A stretch of 43,081 nucleotides of DNA from Bacteriovoracaceae bacterium (GCA_028101965.1 JAOHMI010000013.1:1-43081); one strand, 5' to 3'; positions 10,050-17,901 are shown, numbered from the stretch's first letter. Numbers and translations: made by a program. The notes: generated from the sequence alone by a model not told the origin.

Positions 10050-10433
10050 ATGGAACTATCAAGTATAATTTTTCACGCACAATCAATTATCATTGTTGCT
10101 TTGATGCTCTATGGTGTCTCAAAAGCGAAAAAGCGGTCACTTCATTCTAAAATCATGACTACGACCGTTATTTGGGATGTTTTGCTGATTCTACAGATAG
10201 AGTTAACGAGATCGGCCATCAATACGGCAGCGAAGTTTTCGGTTAACCCTATGGTTATGAAAATTCATTTAGTTTGTGCTATATCAACAGCAGTACTTTT
10301 GTTTGTCTCTGCTTTTTCTGGTCGAAAAATTTACAAGAATAAACAACCCCTTTCATCTTTTCATCGAAACGTAGGACGCCTAACTTTATTCTTGAGAATT
10401 CTGACTTTGATTACATCTTTTTTGGTTAAATAA
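10050..10433 (+). CDS. Small four-helix membrane protein, DUF420-like
   Basis: 127 residues with four predicted membrane helices (about 7-24, 37-52, 70-90 and 108-125). Histidines H9, H32, H73 and H105 sit at helix ends, which recalls DUF420-type membrane proteins, sometimes found near haem and cytochrome oxidase genes. The next gene, a HemY-like oxidase, begins three bases after the stop, so the two are co-transcribed and possibly work together in haem metabolism. The histidines could be haem or metal ligands, but that is inference. The family assignment is tentative. Confidence 0.7.
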   Translation: MELSSIIFHAQSIIIVALMLYGVSKAKKRSLHSKIMTTTVIWDVLLILQIELTRSAINTAAKFSVNPMVMKIHLVCAISTAVLLFVSAFSGRKIYKNKQPLSSFHRNVGRLTLFLRILTLITSFLVK

Positions 10434-10436
10434 ATT

Positions 10437-11669
10437 ATGAAATTTAAACCAATTGGACATTTTAATCCAAATATCAAGGAAGTTGATATTGTTGGAGCAG
10501 GAATCAGTGGGCTTAGTCTAGGTTACTTTTTGTCTAAAAAAGGTTTTCAAGTAAATCTGTTTGAGAAATCTGATCGCATCGCAGGAAAAATAGTTTCAGA
10601 GAAAACTCCTAACGGTATCGTTGAGAAAGCGGCTAACACTCTTTTACTCAATCAAGAATTAAAGCCAATATTAGAAGAATTAAATCTAGAATGCATCGAG
10701 GCTGTATCTAAATTAAAAAAACAAGTTTTTCTAGAAACAAGAAAAATAAACTTTCGATTGAAAATTAAACTAATCATAATGTTCTTGTTGGGGATTAAGC
10801 GAAAAATTCCAACAAAAGCAAATAATTTGCAAGAATTCTTTACTCCACTTATTGGTAAATATTTTTCAAGTGAGTTAATCTCCACCGTTTTAGGAGGAAT
10901 CTATGGAGTCAGTTCAAAGAATGTTTCTCCTCAAAACCTATTTCCACTAAAAGATAAGTTTTTCGCAGACTCCCCCCGAAGCTATTTTGAATTGTTTCGT
11001 TACATGAGAAATCAAACTTCTGGAAAGAAAATAAAAAAAATGATCTCTTTTTCCGGTGGGATGGAGGATTTACCGAAGAAGTTCTTTGAAAAAACAAATT
11101 TTAAATCAGTTCATTTAAATCATAATTATCAATTAAAAAATGAATCAAAAAAAAATGTTATTTTGTGCACCAATGCGTTGCAAGCGGCAGAACTATTAGG
11201 AGAGATTAATCCATCTTTGTCCGAATTGTTAAATCAAACAAAGTACCAAGCACTTAATACAACGACTTACTTTCTCTCACGTCCTATTTCTAGCTTAAAG
11301 CGTAGCTTTGGTATGCTCTTCTCCCCAAATTCTAATTTTTATTCATTAGGAGTCCTGTCTCGCTCTGAGATCTTTAACCTTTCAGGGCAAAATAGTTACA
11401 ACTTTATCTCCTCTGGAATAATTTCCACTGAATTAGTTAATGAAGACTTTACAAGATTTTCTTCAAGTTCAACCGTGATTCAAAAATCTATTTCCAAATG
11501 GAGTGATGCAATTCCAATAATGGATCACAAGCAATTTAATCGACTCGATAAAATGAAAGAGAATCACAATAATTACAATGACAATATTTTGCTCTTCTCG
11601 CATTATTTAGGCGGAATCAGTCTTCGAGATATTATTTTATCTGCAAAGAAATTCTCATCTAGTTTATAA
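10437..11669 (+). CDS. hemY: HemY-like protoporphyrinogen/coproporphyrinogen oxidase
   Basis: 410-residue FAD-dependent amine-oxidase-fold protein. The N-terminal dinucleotide-binding motif VGAGISGLSLGYFLSKKGF (about 19-37) ends in an acidic residue before KSDRIAGKI, as in HemY. Further HemY-like features are a segment NTLLLNQELKPILEELNLE, the GGIYGVSSKNVSPQNLFP region and the C-terminal GGISLRDII where the FAD motif is expected. It would oxidise a porphyrinogen late in haem synthesis. It is shorter than typical HemY (about 450-470). Other amine-oxidase-fold enzymes are possible, but the middle region favours HemY. It is coupled to the DUF420-like gene, and its end overlaps the convergent gene by six bases. 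Confidence 0.8.
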   Translation: MKFKPIGHFNPNIKEVDIVGAGISGLSLGYFLSKKGFQVNLFEKSDRIAGKIVSEKTPNGIVEKAANTLLLNQELKPILEELNLECIEAVSKLKKQVFLETRKINFRLKIKLIIMFLLGIKRKIPTKANNLQEFFTPLIGKYFSSELISTVLGGIYGVSSKNVSPQNLFPLKDKFFADSPRSYFELFRYMRNQTSGKKIKKMISFSGGMEDLPKKFFEKTNFKSVHLNHNYQLKNESKKNVILCTNALQAAELLGEINPSLSELLNQTKYQALNTTTYFLSRPISSLKRSFGMLFSPNSNFYSLGVLSRSEIFNLSGQNSYNFISSGIISTELVNEDFTRFSSSSTVIQKSISKWSDAIPIMDHKQFNRLDKMKENHNNYNDNILLFSHYLGGISLRDIILSAKKFSSSL

Positions 11670-12416
11670 ATTATATTTAATTAATTCAGATAGGACTCTG
11701 GAGAGCTCCGAATGATTCTCACATTCCATATTTCCTACATGGACAAAACTAAACTTAGTTTTTGTTTCCCTTAGGTACCGTGAAATTCCATATCCATAAT
11801 GGTTACACACATATCTCCCCGGATTCGTCGACTCCACAACTAACTCCTGGTCTACTTCTTCTAAATAAGATGAATCAGGAATGAACGATACTTTATATTT
11901 TCGCTTCCCCCATTTCCGTTGATTTTTTCTACGCCGAATGACACCTGCATTATCAGGTGCCTTTGAACTATCCTTGTTATAGACATATTCTTCAACTTTC
12001 AAATTACATTTATGGTATTGCCCCAATCCAATTATTAAATCATAATTATAGTTTTTTGACTTCAAACAATCCTTGGCTTGCTTTGTACTGACAAAGTACT
12101 CAGTATCGAGCGCGCATAAATCTACTTGATATAATTCATTATTAAAATGTTCGGTTAATCCATTCGCCACAATTTTTGAAGCATTCTCATCCACTGGTAA
12201 AACAACTTTATCCTTAATTTTAAAATAAGGTCCAAAGTAAGTAACCAGAATTCTTTTTTTCGTCACTTCAGAACGATTTTGATCCTGCATATTTTTTGGG
12301 AAATAAATATCTTCATTTTCTAAGGGAATAGGAAATGAATAGGTATATCCCTGAGAGTAAATTGAAAATTGAGATACAAGAAATATTTTTAGATATATTA
12401 ATAAATTAAATTTCAT
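11664..12416 (-). CDS. Secreted pyroglutamyl-peptidase I-like protein (peptidase C15 family)
   Basis: 250 residues from ATG at 12416. This start has AGAGGGAAG ahead of it, and it places a signal peptide (about 1-21) at the N-terminus; a longer reading from 12455 would bury it. The body matches C15 landmarks in order: ILVTYFGPYF (56-65; family VLVTGFxPF), DLIIGLGQ (126-133), VEEYVYN with candidate catalytic E142, KAPDNAGVI (152-160; family IPDNxG), GRYVCN with nucleophile C204, and FVHVG with H226. The Glu-Cys-His triad is therefore complete. The family removes N-terminal pyroglutamate from peptides and is normally cytoplasmic; here it would be exported. It follows the DUF4105 gene on the same strand. 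Activity is not shown. Confidence 0.75.
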   Translation of the reverse strand: MKFNLLIYLKIFLVSQFSIYSQGYTYSFPIPLENEDIYFPKNMQDQNRSEVTKKRILVTYFGPYFKIKDKVVLPVDENASKIVANGLTEHFNNELYQVDLCALDTEYFVSTKQAKDCLKSKNYNYDLIIGLGQYHKCNLKVEEYVYNKDSSKAPDNAGVIRRRKNQRKWGKRKYKVSFIPDSSYLEEVDQELVVESTNPGRYVCNHYGYGISRYLRETKTKFSFVHVGNMECENHSELSRVLSELIKYNL

Positions 12417-12484
12417 ATGAACTTCCCTCTTAAAAGTCTTTTTAAACAAACTCAATCAAAGGGAAAAGGAATAAAGTACGGAGA

Positions 12485-14428
12485 TTAGAAAAATGAAACT
12501 AAGCCAAGAATATACTCTCCTTTCCGCCCCTCTTGATAAAGATAGGAAAAGTCCATATCGAAGCTCTGCCAATGATAACGAAAATTAAACTTATGTTGCA
12601 GGGAGAATTTTTGAAACTCATCTAAATTGCGTAAGTAAGCAATATCATAGAATAAACTCAATTGCTGCGATGGTCTACTAATATAACCAATTTTTGGACC
12701 ATACTGAAAAATAAGGCCATCATCTCTTAAATCCTTGTCTACCTTAAATAAACTTAATTCAACCGTACCATAGAAAGTATTAGAGTTTGAAGATGAGAAA
12801 GCCAAACCTGAATGACCTTGTACAAAAATTGCGTTCCTCCCATAAAAACTAGAGGAGTAAATACGTTGTTGCCCAACATCGAAACCGTAACTAATTTCTC
12901 GATCAAATTCCGTAATATCTTGCAGTACATGTGCATTTACTAAACTCAATTTCTCTAAGTGTAAACTTGAGTTAGATTCTGGATTTAATTTTTCATAACG
13001 AAGAGTGAACTTCATCATCTCCATGGTAGTATTTCTGGGCATACCTTGAGAAGGATCTAAAAGACTATGATAGGCAGGGCTTAGGGTTAACTGTGTGAAT
13101 TGGCTTTTAGTATTAACTCCACCAGCAGCAAAGGAGACAGATGATGACTCATGGGATTGATGAGGAGCTTGAGATAAGTCTAATTTAATTTCATTTTTTT
13201 TAAATTTTATTTTAGTTTTTGCTCTAGCTAAAAGAACTTTATTTTTTTTCATTAAAGTTTTTTCATCTTCTAACAAGAGTTTCTCTGCATGCTGAAAATC
13301 AAAGTAATCAATTGCAGCATCGAGTACTTTTACTTTCTTTTCCACAGAAAGGTTTTCTAAAAGACTAATATCATAATCTTTAACAAAACCTTTATATAAT
13401 TTTATCTCATTTTTATTTAATAAATCCCGAGATAATTCCATTTGAGTTTTTTTGGCCGGTCTAAATTTAACCGATTTAAGAATGCTTTCCTCTTTTAAAA
13501 CAGATTTAACAGTATCAATGGGTGCCACAAAAAAATATTTTTGATCAGCAGCAAAACGAGTCTTCACTTTACCAGGATATGTCCCAACTAAATCAAGAAG
13601 TGTTAGCAATTGGTACGAACAGTTTTCATCCAAATAGTAATAGTCAAAATAAGTTCTTCTCATTTCCCAAATATTTTTGACCATTATTTCAATATCACTA
13701 GAATCGTAATTTAGTTCATACTGCCACAAGTCTCTGGATTCAAAGTCATTGTACTCCCGTATTTTGTAATAATACGGCATGACAGTAAAAACACCTTGAA
13801 AGCCACCTAGGAGACCTTTGAGGCCATACATAATCGGGTTTTTTGTATCAATCGTTCCCGAGAAGTTTACGATATAATCTAAAATATCATCGGCTTCTTG
13901 ATTTTTACTTTTGTGGAACCTAAGAAATGTATGTCCAAAAGCTGAAGCTGGCCGTGAAACAAAATAGCTTGAAAAAACCAAGGACACCCTTTGAGCATTT
14001 AACTTATTTAAAAACTCATATAATAATGGGCAATCTCTTTCGTAATTTATATCAGAATCAAAATTTAATTGATTTTTTAGAAATTCATAGCGATTTGGAT
14101 AATAACAAACATAAAGAACATTTTTTTTATCTTTAGTTCCATTTAAAAAGTAACTTAAATTCTTTATTAATTCATTCTTGGGGTTTTCTTTTCCCTCTTT
14201 GCTTAGAAAGAAATTAGGCCCATCAATTTGTGATTGATATCCCCCCGAAAGCTCTTTCTGATAGCGCAATAGTTGCAACCAAGTAGGATGTTTATGAAGC
14301 TTAAGTTTCTGTGCTTTTTGCACAAACTCTTGAACACTGAGCTCATTTGCCTTAGCAAATGAAAAAATATTGATTAAACAAAAAAGGAGAAGGAATAACC
14401 CTTCTCCTTTCAATCTTAATGATTTCAC
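12485..14428 (-). CDS. DUF4105 (Lnb N-terminal periplasmic domain) outer-envelope protein
   Basis: 647 residues with a signal peptide ending AKA|NE near residue 28. Residues about 145-290 hold the DUF4105 signature: ASAFGHTFLRF (161-171, H166) and the DENCSYQLL segment (268-275, C270), resembling a papain-like/NlpC-type His-Cys arrangement. A charged linker (about 330-410) is followed by a C-terminal part with alternating strands ending in F, which looks like an outer-membrane beta-barrel. Function is unknown; related domains are envelope proteins. It is 17 bases downstream of the DUF3015 gene, but an intrinsic terminator lies inside its first codons (14380-14410), so expression from the upstream promoter may be attenuated. 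Confidence 0.85.
   Translation of the reverse strand: MKSLRLKGEGLFLLLFCLINIFSFAKANELSVQEFVQKAQKLKLHKHPTWLQLLRYQKELSGGYQSQIDGPNFFLSKEGKENPKNELIKNLSYFLNGTKDKKNVLYVCYYPNRYEFLKNQLNFDSDINYERDCPLLYEFLNKLNAQRVSLVFSSYFVSRPASAFGHTFLRFHKSKNQEADDILDYIVNFSGTIDTKNPIMYGLKGLLGGFQGVFTVMPYYYKIREYNDFESRDLWQYELNYDSSDIEIMVKNIWEMRRTYFDYYYLDENCSYQLLTLLDLVGTYPGKVKTRFAADQKYFFVAPIDTVKSVLKEESILKSVKFRPAKKTQMELSRDLLNKNEIKLYKGFVKDYDISLLENLSVEKKVKVLDAAIDYFDFQHAEKLLLEDEKTLMKKNKVLLARAKTKIKFKKNEIKLDLSQAPHQSHESSSVSFAAGGVNTKSQFTQLTLSPAYHSLLDPSQGMPRNTTMEMMKFTLRYEKLNPESNSSLHLEKLSLVNAHVLQDITEFDREISYGFDVGQQRIYSSSFYGRNAIFVQGHSGLAFSSSNSNTFYGTVELSLFKVDKDLRDDGLIFQYGPKIGYISRPSQQLSLFYDIAYLRNLDEFQKFSLQHKFNFRYHWQSFDMDFSYLYQEGRKGEYILGLVSFF
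14380..14410 (-). terminator. Intrinsic terminator inside the DUF4105 coding start
   Basis: A perfect 11-base-pair stem (14383-14393 with 14400-14410, loop of six) is followed on the minus strand by six T and then GTTT. It lies 36 bases beyond the DUF3015 stop and within codons of the DUF4105 signal peptide (roughly LKGEGLF). This is the expected form of a Rho-independent terminator for the DUF3015 transcript, or an attenuator for the gene it sits in. Confidence 0.75.
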
Positions 14429-14445
14429 TTTTCTAAAAAATTAAC

Positions 14446-14889
14446 TTAGATACAAGTTTTATTTTCAATAATTACATTAGAAATTGAGCTGTGAATGTTA
14501 GAAGCTTCCATTGAGCTAAAAACAGAATCATAATTGTTCTGAAGAGAGCTTCCTAAGGCTTCAACATTTCCACAGTTGTAGATTTTTCCTAATGAAGCGA
14601 TCGTTTCGCCTTCACCACGAGCTACATCATTCGCTAAAGCAACTTTGTTTGCTTCGATGAAATTAATTGCTGAAGATGCAATTTTTTCATCCGCATCACA
14701 ACCTAATGTTCCAGTGGACATACCAAATGTTTGGTTTCCAGAGATACCATTAGATGTCGTAGCAAGAAGGTTCCAAAATAAACCAGACTTACCTTCGAAA
14801 AGTACCGCACCTAAACCACAACCAGCAGGTCCAGAAGCATAAGCACCGATTGACGTTACAAATACAGATAATAATAGAATTCTTTTCAC
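14446..14889 (-). CDS. DUF3015 family exported protein
   Basis: 147 residues. The preferred start is GTG at 14889, six bases after a strong AAGGAG; a TTG two codons upstream would overlap that site. The N-terminus KRILLLSVFVTSIGAYAS is a signal peptide. The mature part begins GPAGCGLGAVLFEG and continues with LLATTSNGISGNQTFGMSTGTLGC, the DUF3015 hallmark. The four cysteines are C26, about C63, about C106 and the one next to the C-terminus (positions in this numbering). Function unknown; related proteins are small periplasmic proteins of proteobacteria. It has its own promoter and a terminator shortly after its stop, suggesting strong separate expression. Confidence 0.9.
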   Translation of the reverse strand: MKRILLLSVFVTSIGAYASGPAGCGLGAVLFEGKSGLFWNLLATTSNGISGNQTFGMSTGTLGCDADEKIASSAINFIEANKVALANDVARGEGETIASLGKIYNCGNVEALGSSLQNNYDSVFSSMEASNIHSSISNVIIENKTCI

Positions 14890-14906
14890 TAGCAACTCCT
14901 TTTGAA

Positions 14907-14922
14907 GTAAAAAATTTTTTAC
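14907..14922. promoter_or_regulatory. 16-base perfect palindrome in the DUF3015 leader
   Basis: GTAAAAAATTTTTTAC is a perfect palindrome placed between the predicted transcription start (about 14928 on the minus strand) and the ribosome-binding site. It could be an operator or an A/T-rich structural site; no binding protein can be named. Confidence 0.35.
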
Positions 14923-14934
14923 AGTGATTCCAAA

Positions 14935-14962
14935 ATACTATCAGACGTGCCAAGAATTTCAA
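14935..14962 (-). promoter_or_regulatory. Promoter of the DUF3015 gene
   Basis: On the minus strand, -35 TTGAAA (complement of 14957-14962), a 16-base spacer and -10 TAGTAT (complement of 14935-14940) lie about 40-70 bases upstream of the GTG start. Confidence 0.5.
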
Positions 14963-15029
14963 GTAGATATTGACAGATTTATTTAGTATAGTACTGACGC
15001 ATCATGAAAACCAAACGTAGAAGGGACTT

Positions 15030-15404
15030 ATGAAAACCACCATCATACTTGGGGCATCTAATAAAGCGGAAAGATATAGCTACTTAGCATTAAATAAATT
15101 GGAAGAGCACGGTCATCCAATCTATTTAGTCCACCCATCACTCAGTGAAATTAGAGAGCATAAAGTCTACCCTGAATTAAATAAAATTCCTCTAAATTCA
15201 GATGTAAAAATAGATACAATTACCTTGTATTTGTCCCCAAAACACCTTGAACCACTCATAGTTGAGATAATTAAAATAAAGCCTAAGAGGGTCATCTTTA
15301 ATCCTGGGACAGAGCTTCCTCAATCATATGAACAGTTAAAGAAAAGTGGAATAGAAGTTTTAGAAGCGTGCACTCTTGTTCTTCTTAATACGAATCAATA
15401 TTAA
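15030..15404 (+). CDS. CoA-binding domain protein (YccU family)
   Basis: 124 residues, a single Rossmann-type CoA-binding domain. The N-terminal TTIILGASNKAERYSYLALNKL matches the GAS...R nucleotide-binding loop of the CoA-binding/YccU family. Strand-helix alternation continues through IYLVHPS and PKRVIFNPGTE to a C-terminal CTLVLL with a cysteine at the usual place. Small stand-alone members bind CoA, but their role is unclear. An AGAAGGGACTT ribosome-binding region precedes the ATG. The end overlaps the convergent MgtC-family gene by four bases. Confidence 0.9.
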   Translation: MKTTIILGASNKAERYSYLALNKLEEHGHPIYLVHPSLSEIREHKVYPELNKIPLNSDVKIDTITLYLSPKHLEPLIVEIIKIKPKRVIFNPGTELPQSYEQLKKSGIEVLEACTLVLLNTNQY

Positions 15405-16192
15405 CTTTTTTCTTCTGCATTCTCTTCAGAGTGATTTCCATTATTTTGAACAAGGTCTTTTGAGACACTAATAAAATTTATTTCTTGTACTCGTATGAGT
15501 TTTTTTAATTCCTTAGAGAGATATTCAATTTTATGTGGATGACCGGATAATGAAACAAAAGTAATTCTCTTTCCCTTAGAGCCCTCTACCGGCTCATCGG
15601 TCATATCATAAATTGCTTCTAGCTCATCATTCAACAAATCTCTTACACGATTAAAGACACTTCCCTGAGAGAGAATTTCAAAGTGATAGTGACGATGCTT
15701 TTGCCTAGATGAAAAAAAGCGATAAACTGGACCTAGCAAGTTGAGAACAGAGAGCATGGTCAAAGTAAAAATGGTGGCAATCACGGGAAACCCAATCCCA
15801 ATTGTGACTCCTATTGCAGCAACCACCCAAATAGTTGCGGCCGTGGTTAATCCCTTAACATTCCCTCGACTTTGAATAATTGCTCCCGCCCCTAGAAAGC
15901 CAATTCCAGAAACAATCTGTGCTGATAATCGATTAGGGTCAACGGTCATTGAATAGCCCATTAAATTTAATTTGCTAACGGCAGTATAAAGAGTTGCCCC
16001 TAGGCAAATAAGCACATTGGTTTTAATCCCCGCACTTTTTAATTTTTTTTCGCGATCATAGCCAATTAAACTTCCCAATAATAAGGCAGTAAGGATCTCT
16101 ATTCCTAAACCAAAGTATAAGTTGATTTCTCCCAGAAACTCTATTTGAACAGTCGGCCATGAATAATTTGCGAAGTAGGATGATAATGACAT
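15401..16192 (-). CDS. MgtC/SapB family membrane protein
   Basis: 263 residues. The N-terminal part has about five membrane helices with the MgtC signature: LLLGSLIGYDREKKLKSAG, then a long conserved block around IVSGIGFLGAGAI and GLTTAATIWVVAAIGV. A cytoplasmic C-terminal domain (about 165-263) has an ACT-like pattern. MgtC-family proteins are linked to Mg2+ limitation and to F-type ATPase regulation in some pathogens; the substrate here is unknown. It begins 79 bases from the end of the gamma-carbonic anhydrase gene on the same strand. Confidence 0.92.
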   Translation of the reverse strand: MSLSSYFANYSWPTVQIEFLGEINLYFGLGIEILTALLLGSLIGYDREKKLKSAGIKTNVLICLGATLYTAVSKLNLMGYSMTVDPNRLSAQIVSGIGFLGAGAIIQSRGNVKGLTTAATIWVVAAIGVTIGIGFPVIATIFTLTMLSVLNLLGPVYRFFSSRQKHRHYHFEILSQGSVFNRVRDLLNDELEAIYDMTDEPVEGSKGKRITFVSLSGHPHKIEYLSKELKKLIRVQEINFISVSKDLVQNNGNHSEENAEEKS

Positions 16193-16271
16193 TATTCAAT
16201 TATAGTTTAAAAGAGAGATAAACATTCCATAACTAATATTTTACCTATTTAGGTGGGCCGCAAATTCTCGA

Positions 16272-16802
16272 CTAATCAATTTTTTTATACTTTTCTGGAT
16301 TTAAGAAATCCTGCGCGTATCCCACATAAGACAAATAATGATGAGAGTACTCTTTAATTTCCTCTGGAGTTAATTCTCTAACAAACTTTGCAGGGTTTCC
16401 TCTTATTAAACTGTATTCGGGATAAGTTTTATTCGGAGGTACGAGTGAGCCGGCAGCAACCAGTGAGCCTTTTTTAATAATGGCACCATCTAAAACAGTA
16501 GATCCCATCCCTATCAAACAATGATCCTCAATTGTACAGGCATGTAATGTTACACTATGACCGATGGTAACTCCCATACCAATTGTTAGACCATTTTCTT
16601 CGGTTACATGGAGGCAAGAAACATCTTGCACATTACTACCTTTTCCAATTTCTATTTTATTCACATCACCTCTGATAACTGCTCCATGCCAAACATTCAC
16701 CTTTTCATGAAGTTGAACTCTTCCAATCACAGTGGCTTCTTCTGCTAAAAATACATCGGACGAGATTTGAGGAATAAAGTCTAAATATTGATAAATGGCC
16801 AT
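16272..16802 (-). CDS. Gamma-class carbonic anhydrase family protein
   Basis: 176 residues of left-handed parallel beta-helix repeats. The expected metal ligands H65 (CLHVTEE), H82 and H87 (GHSVTLHAC) are all present, as is the VWHGAVIRGDVNKI block typical of the YrdA/PaaY/CaiE branch. The catalytic acid loop of archetypal Cam is absent, as in most bacterial YrdA-like members, so carbonic anhydrase activity is possible but not certain. The ATG start overlaps the edge of a 116-base divergent intergenic region. Confidence 0.92.
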   Translation of the reverse strand: MAIYQYLDFIPQISSDVFLAEEATVIGRVQLHEKVNVWHGAVIRGDVNKIEIGKGSNVQDVSCLHVTEENGLTIGMGVTIGHSVTLHACTIEDHCLIGMGSTVLDGAIIKKGSLVAAGSLVPPNKTYPEYSLIRGNPAKFVRELTPEEIKEYSHHYLSYVGYAQDFLNPEKYKKID

Positions 16803-16918
16803 AATGATTCCTTAATTTTAAAATCTAACTAAAATATCATGAAGTAATCAAAGTGTTAAACTACTTATAGATCAGTATAAGCTTTGTGCAAATAAATTAT
16901 ATAATCAAGGAATAAGTA

Positions 16919-17665
16919 ATGCTAGATTTCTTAAAAAGTCCCTACCCCCATAGCATCGAGCCTCATTGCCCATACTATGCTTTCTCTGAAATGGTCGGTG
17001 GCCCTAACGTCAAATGGTGTGAGCAAACAGTATGTGGATACTTTAATGAGCCTAATCTCACTTGGACTAATCTAACTTATATTTTTATGGCCATTTTCTT
17101 TATTTGGCATGTAAGAAAAATTGCCCGTTCTGAATTTACTTATTTTGCCTGGTCTATTTTCTTTACAGGTCTCTTTAGCTTTATATACCACGCAACAAAT
17201 AATTGGATCTCTCAGTATGGGGATTTTTTTGGAATGTATCTAATGCTATCGGCGATTATAGGTTTGAATTTATCCAGAGCAAGTATTATAACCACTAAAC
17301 TTACCATGGCGTCTTTCTATTTCATCTTCGTTCTCGCTTTTACTGTACTATTTTTTATTAGTCCTAGTATTAACTTTCCTGTTCAATTCATAGTGGTTAT
17401 TGGAGTTATAATAATTTTAATCACTGAATTCCTCGCAACTAAGAAAAGCTCTGAACCAATTTCTCATGTTAATTTTGTCACTTCACTTTTCTTTTTTATC
17501 GTGGCCATCACATTTTCTATTTTAGATCATAAAAGAATACTATGCAGTCCAGATAATCATTGGTTTCAAGGTCATGGCATGTGGCACATGGTGGCCACGG
17601 TGGCATTTATTTTCACCTATCGACACTATCTGGCCATTGATCAAAAATATTTTAGTCTAAAATAA
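16919..17665 (+). CDS. Ceramidase-like CREST-superfamily membrane hydrolase
   Basis: 248 residues with about seven membrane helices. The N-terminal WCE (33-35) and the TWTNLTYIF segment are typical of the ceramidase family. The zinc-site pattern is complete: S87-x3-H91 (SFIYH), D102 (GDFFGMYL) and H219-x3-H223 (HGMWH), with the same spacing as alkaline ceramidases. CREST proteins are metal-dependent amide hydrolases or receptors acting on lipids; an alkaline ceramidase-like reaction on a membrane lipid is the likeliest role. AAGGA precedes the ATG by seven bases. Confidence 0.8.
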   Translation: MLDFLKSPYPHSIEPHCPYYAFSEMVGGPNVKWCEQTVCGYFNEPNLTWTNLTYIFMAIFFIWHVRKIARSEFTYFAWSIFFTGLFSFIYHATNNWISQYGDFFGMYLMLSAIIGLNLSRASIITTKLTMASFYFIFVLAFTVLFFISPSINFPVQFIVVIGVIIILITEFLATKKSSEPISHVNFVTSLFFFIVAITFSILDHKRILCSPDNHWFQGHGMWHMVATVAFIFTYRHYLAIDQKYFSLK

Positions 17666-17690
17666 AAAAGGAGTAGGTTCTCCCTACTCC
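17664..17690 (-). terminator. Intrinsic terminator for the minus-strand redox operon
   Basis: Stem GGAGTAGG/CCTACTCC (17670-17677 with 17683-17690, loop of five) is followed on the minus strand by six T (17664-17669). On the plus strand no T-run follows, so it serves transcripts coming from the peroxiredoxin gene and through the structured element. Confidence 0.65.
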
Positions 17691-17714
17691 CATCTAAAAT
17701 TAAATAATGTTTTA

Positions 17715-17901
17715 TTAGATTAACCTCAGTTCGAGGTTAAAAATAAATGATTACAAGCAGATACTCCTGAGTTTGGAGAAACAAGAAGCTATCGGAGAAG
17801 AATTTTATTATCGAGGGAGCATACATTGAAGTATGTGACCGAAATGATAAAAGTCTTCGACGCAGAGATTCGACGTTTATTTCGAACTCAGGTTAGATTA
17901 A
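17715..17901. mobile_element. MITE-like structured element with 9-bp flanking repeats
   Basis: A 169-base segment (17724-17892) is flanked by the direct repeat TTAGATTAA (17715-17723 and 17893-17901), which looks like a target-site duplication. Its ends are related inverted repeats: CCTCAGTTCGA on the left and the complement CCTGAGTTCGA on the right. Inside, 17766-17773 pairs with 17885-17892. An imperfect stem brings together GAAGAATTTTATTAT-like and complementary ATGATAAAAGTCTTC-like arms around 17795-17858. The apex is CATAC/GTATG (17820-17835). No ORF of note. The right repeat covers the peroxiredoxin stop codon and leaves it intact. It could instead be a structured 3'-UTR RNA. Confidence 0.55.

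Noticed and set aside
16900-16905. TATAAT as promoter for the ceramidase-like gene
   Set aside because: Transcription would start at or after the ribosome-binding site, only about seven bases before the ATG; probably chance in A/T-rich DNA.
17666-17690. Terminator serving the plus-strand ceramidase-like gene
   Set aside because: No T-run follows the stem on the plus strand; the run is on the minus side.
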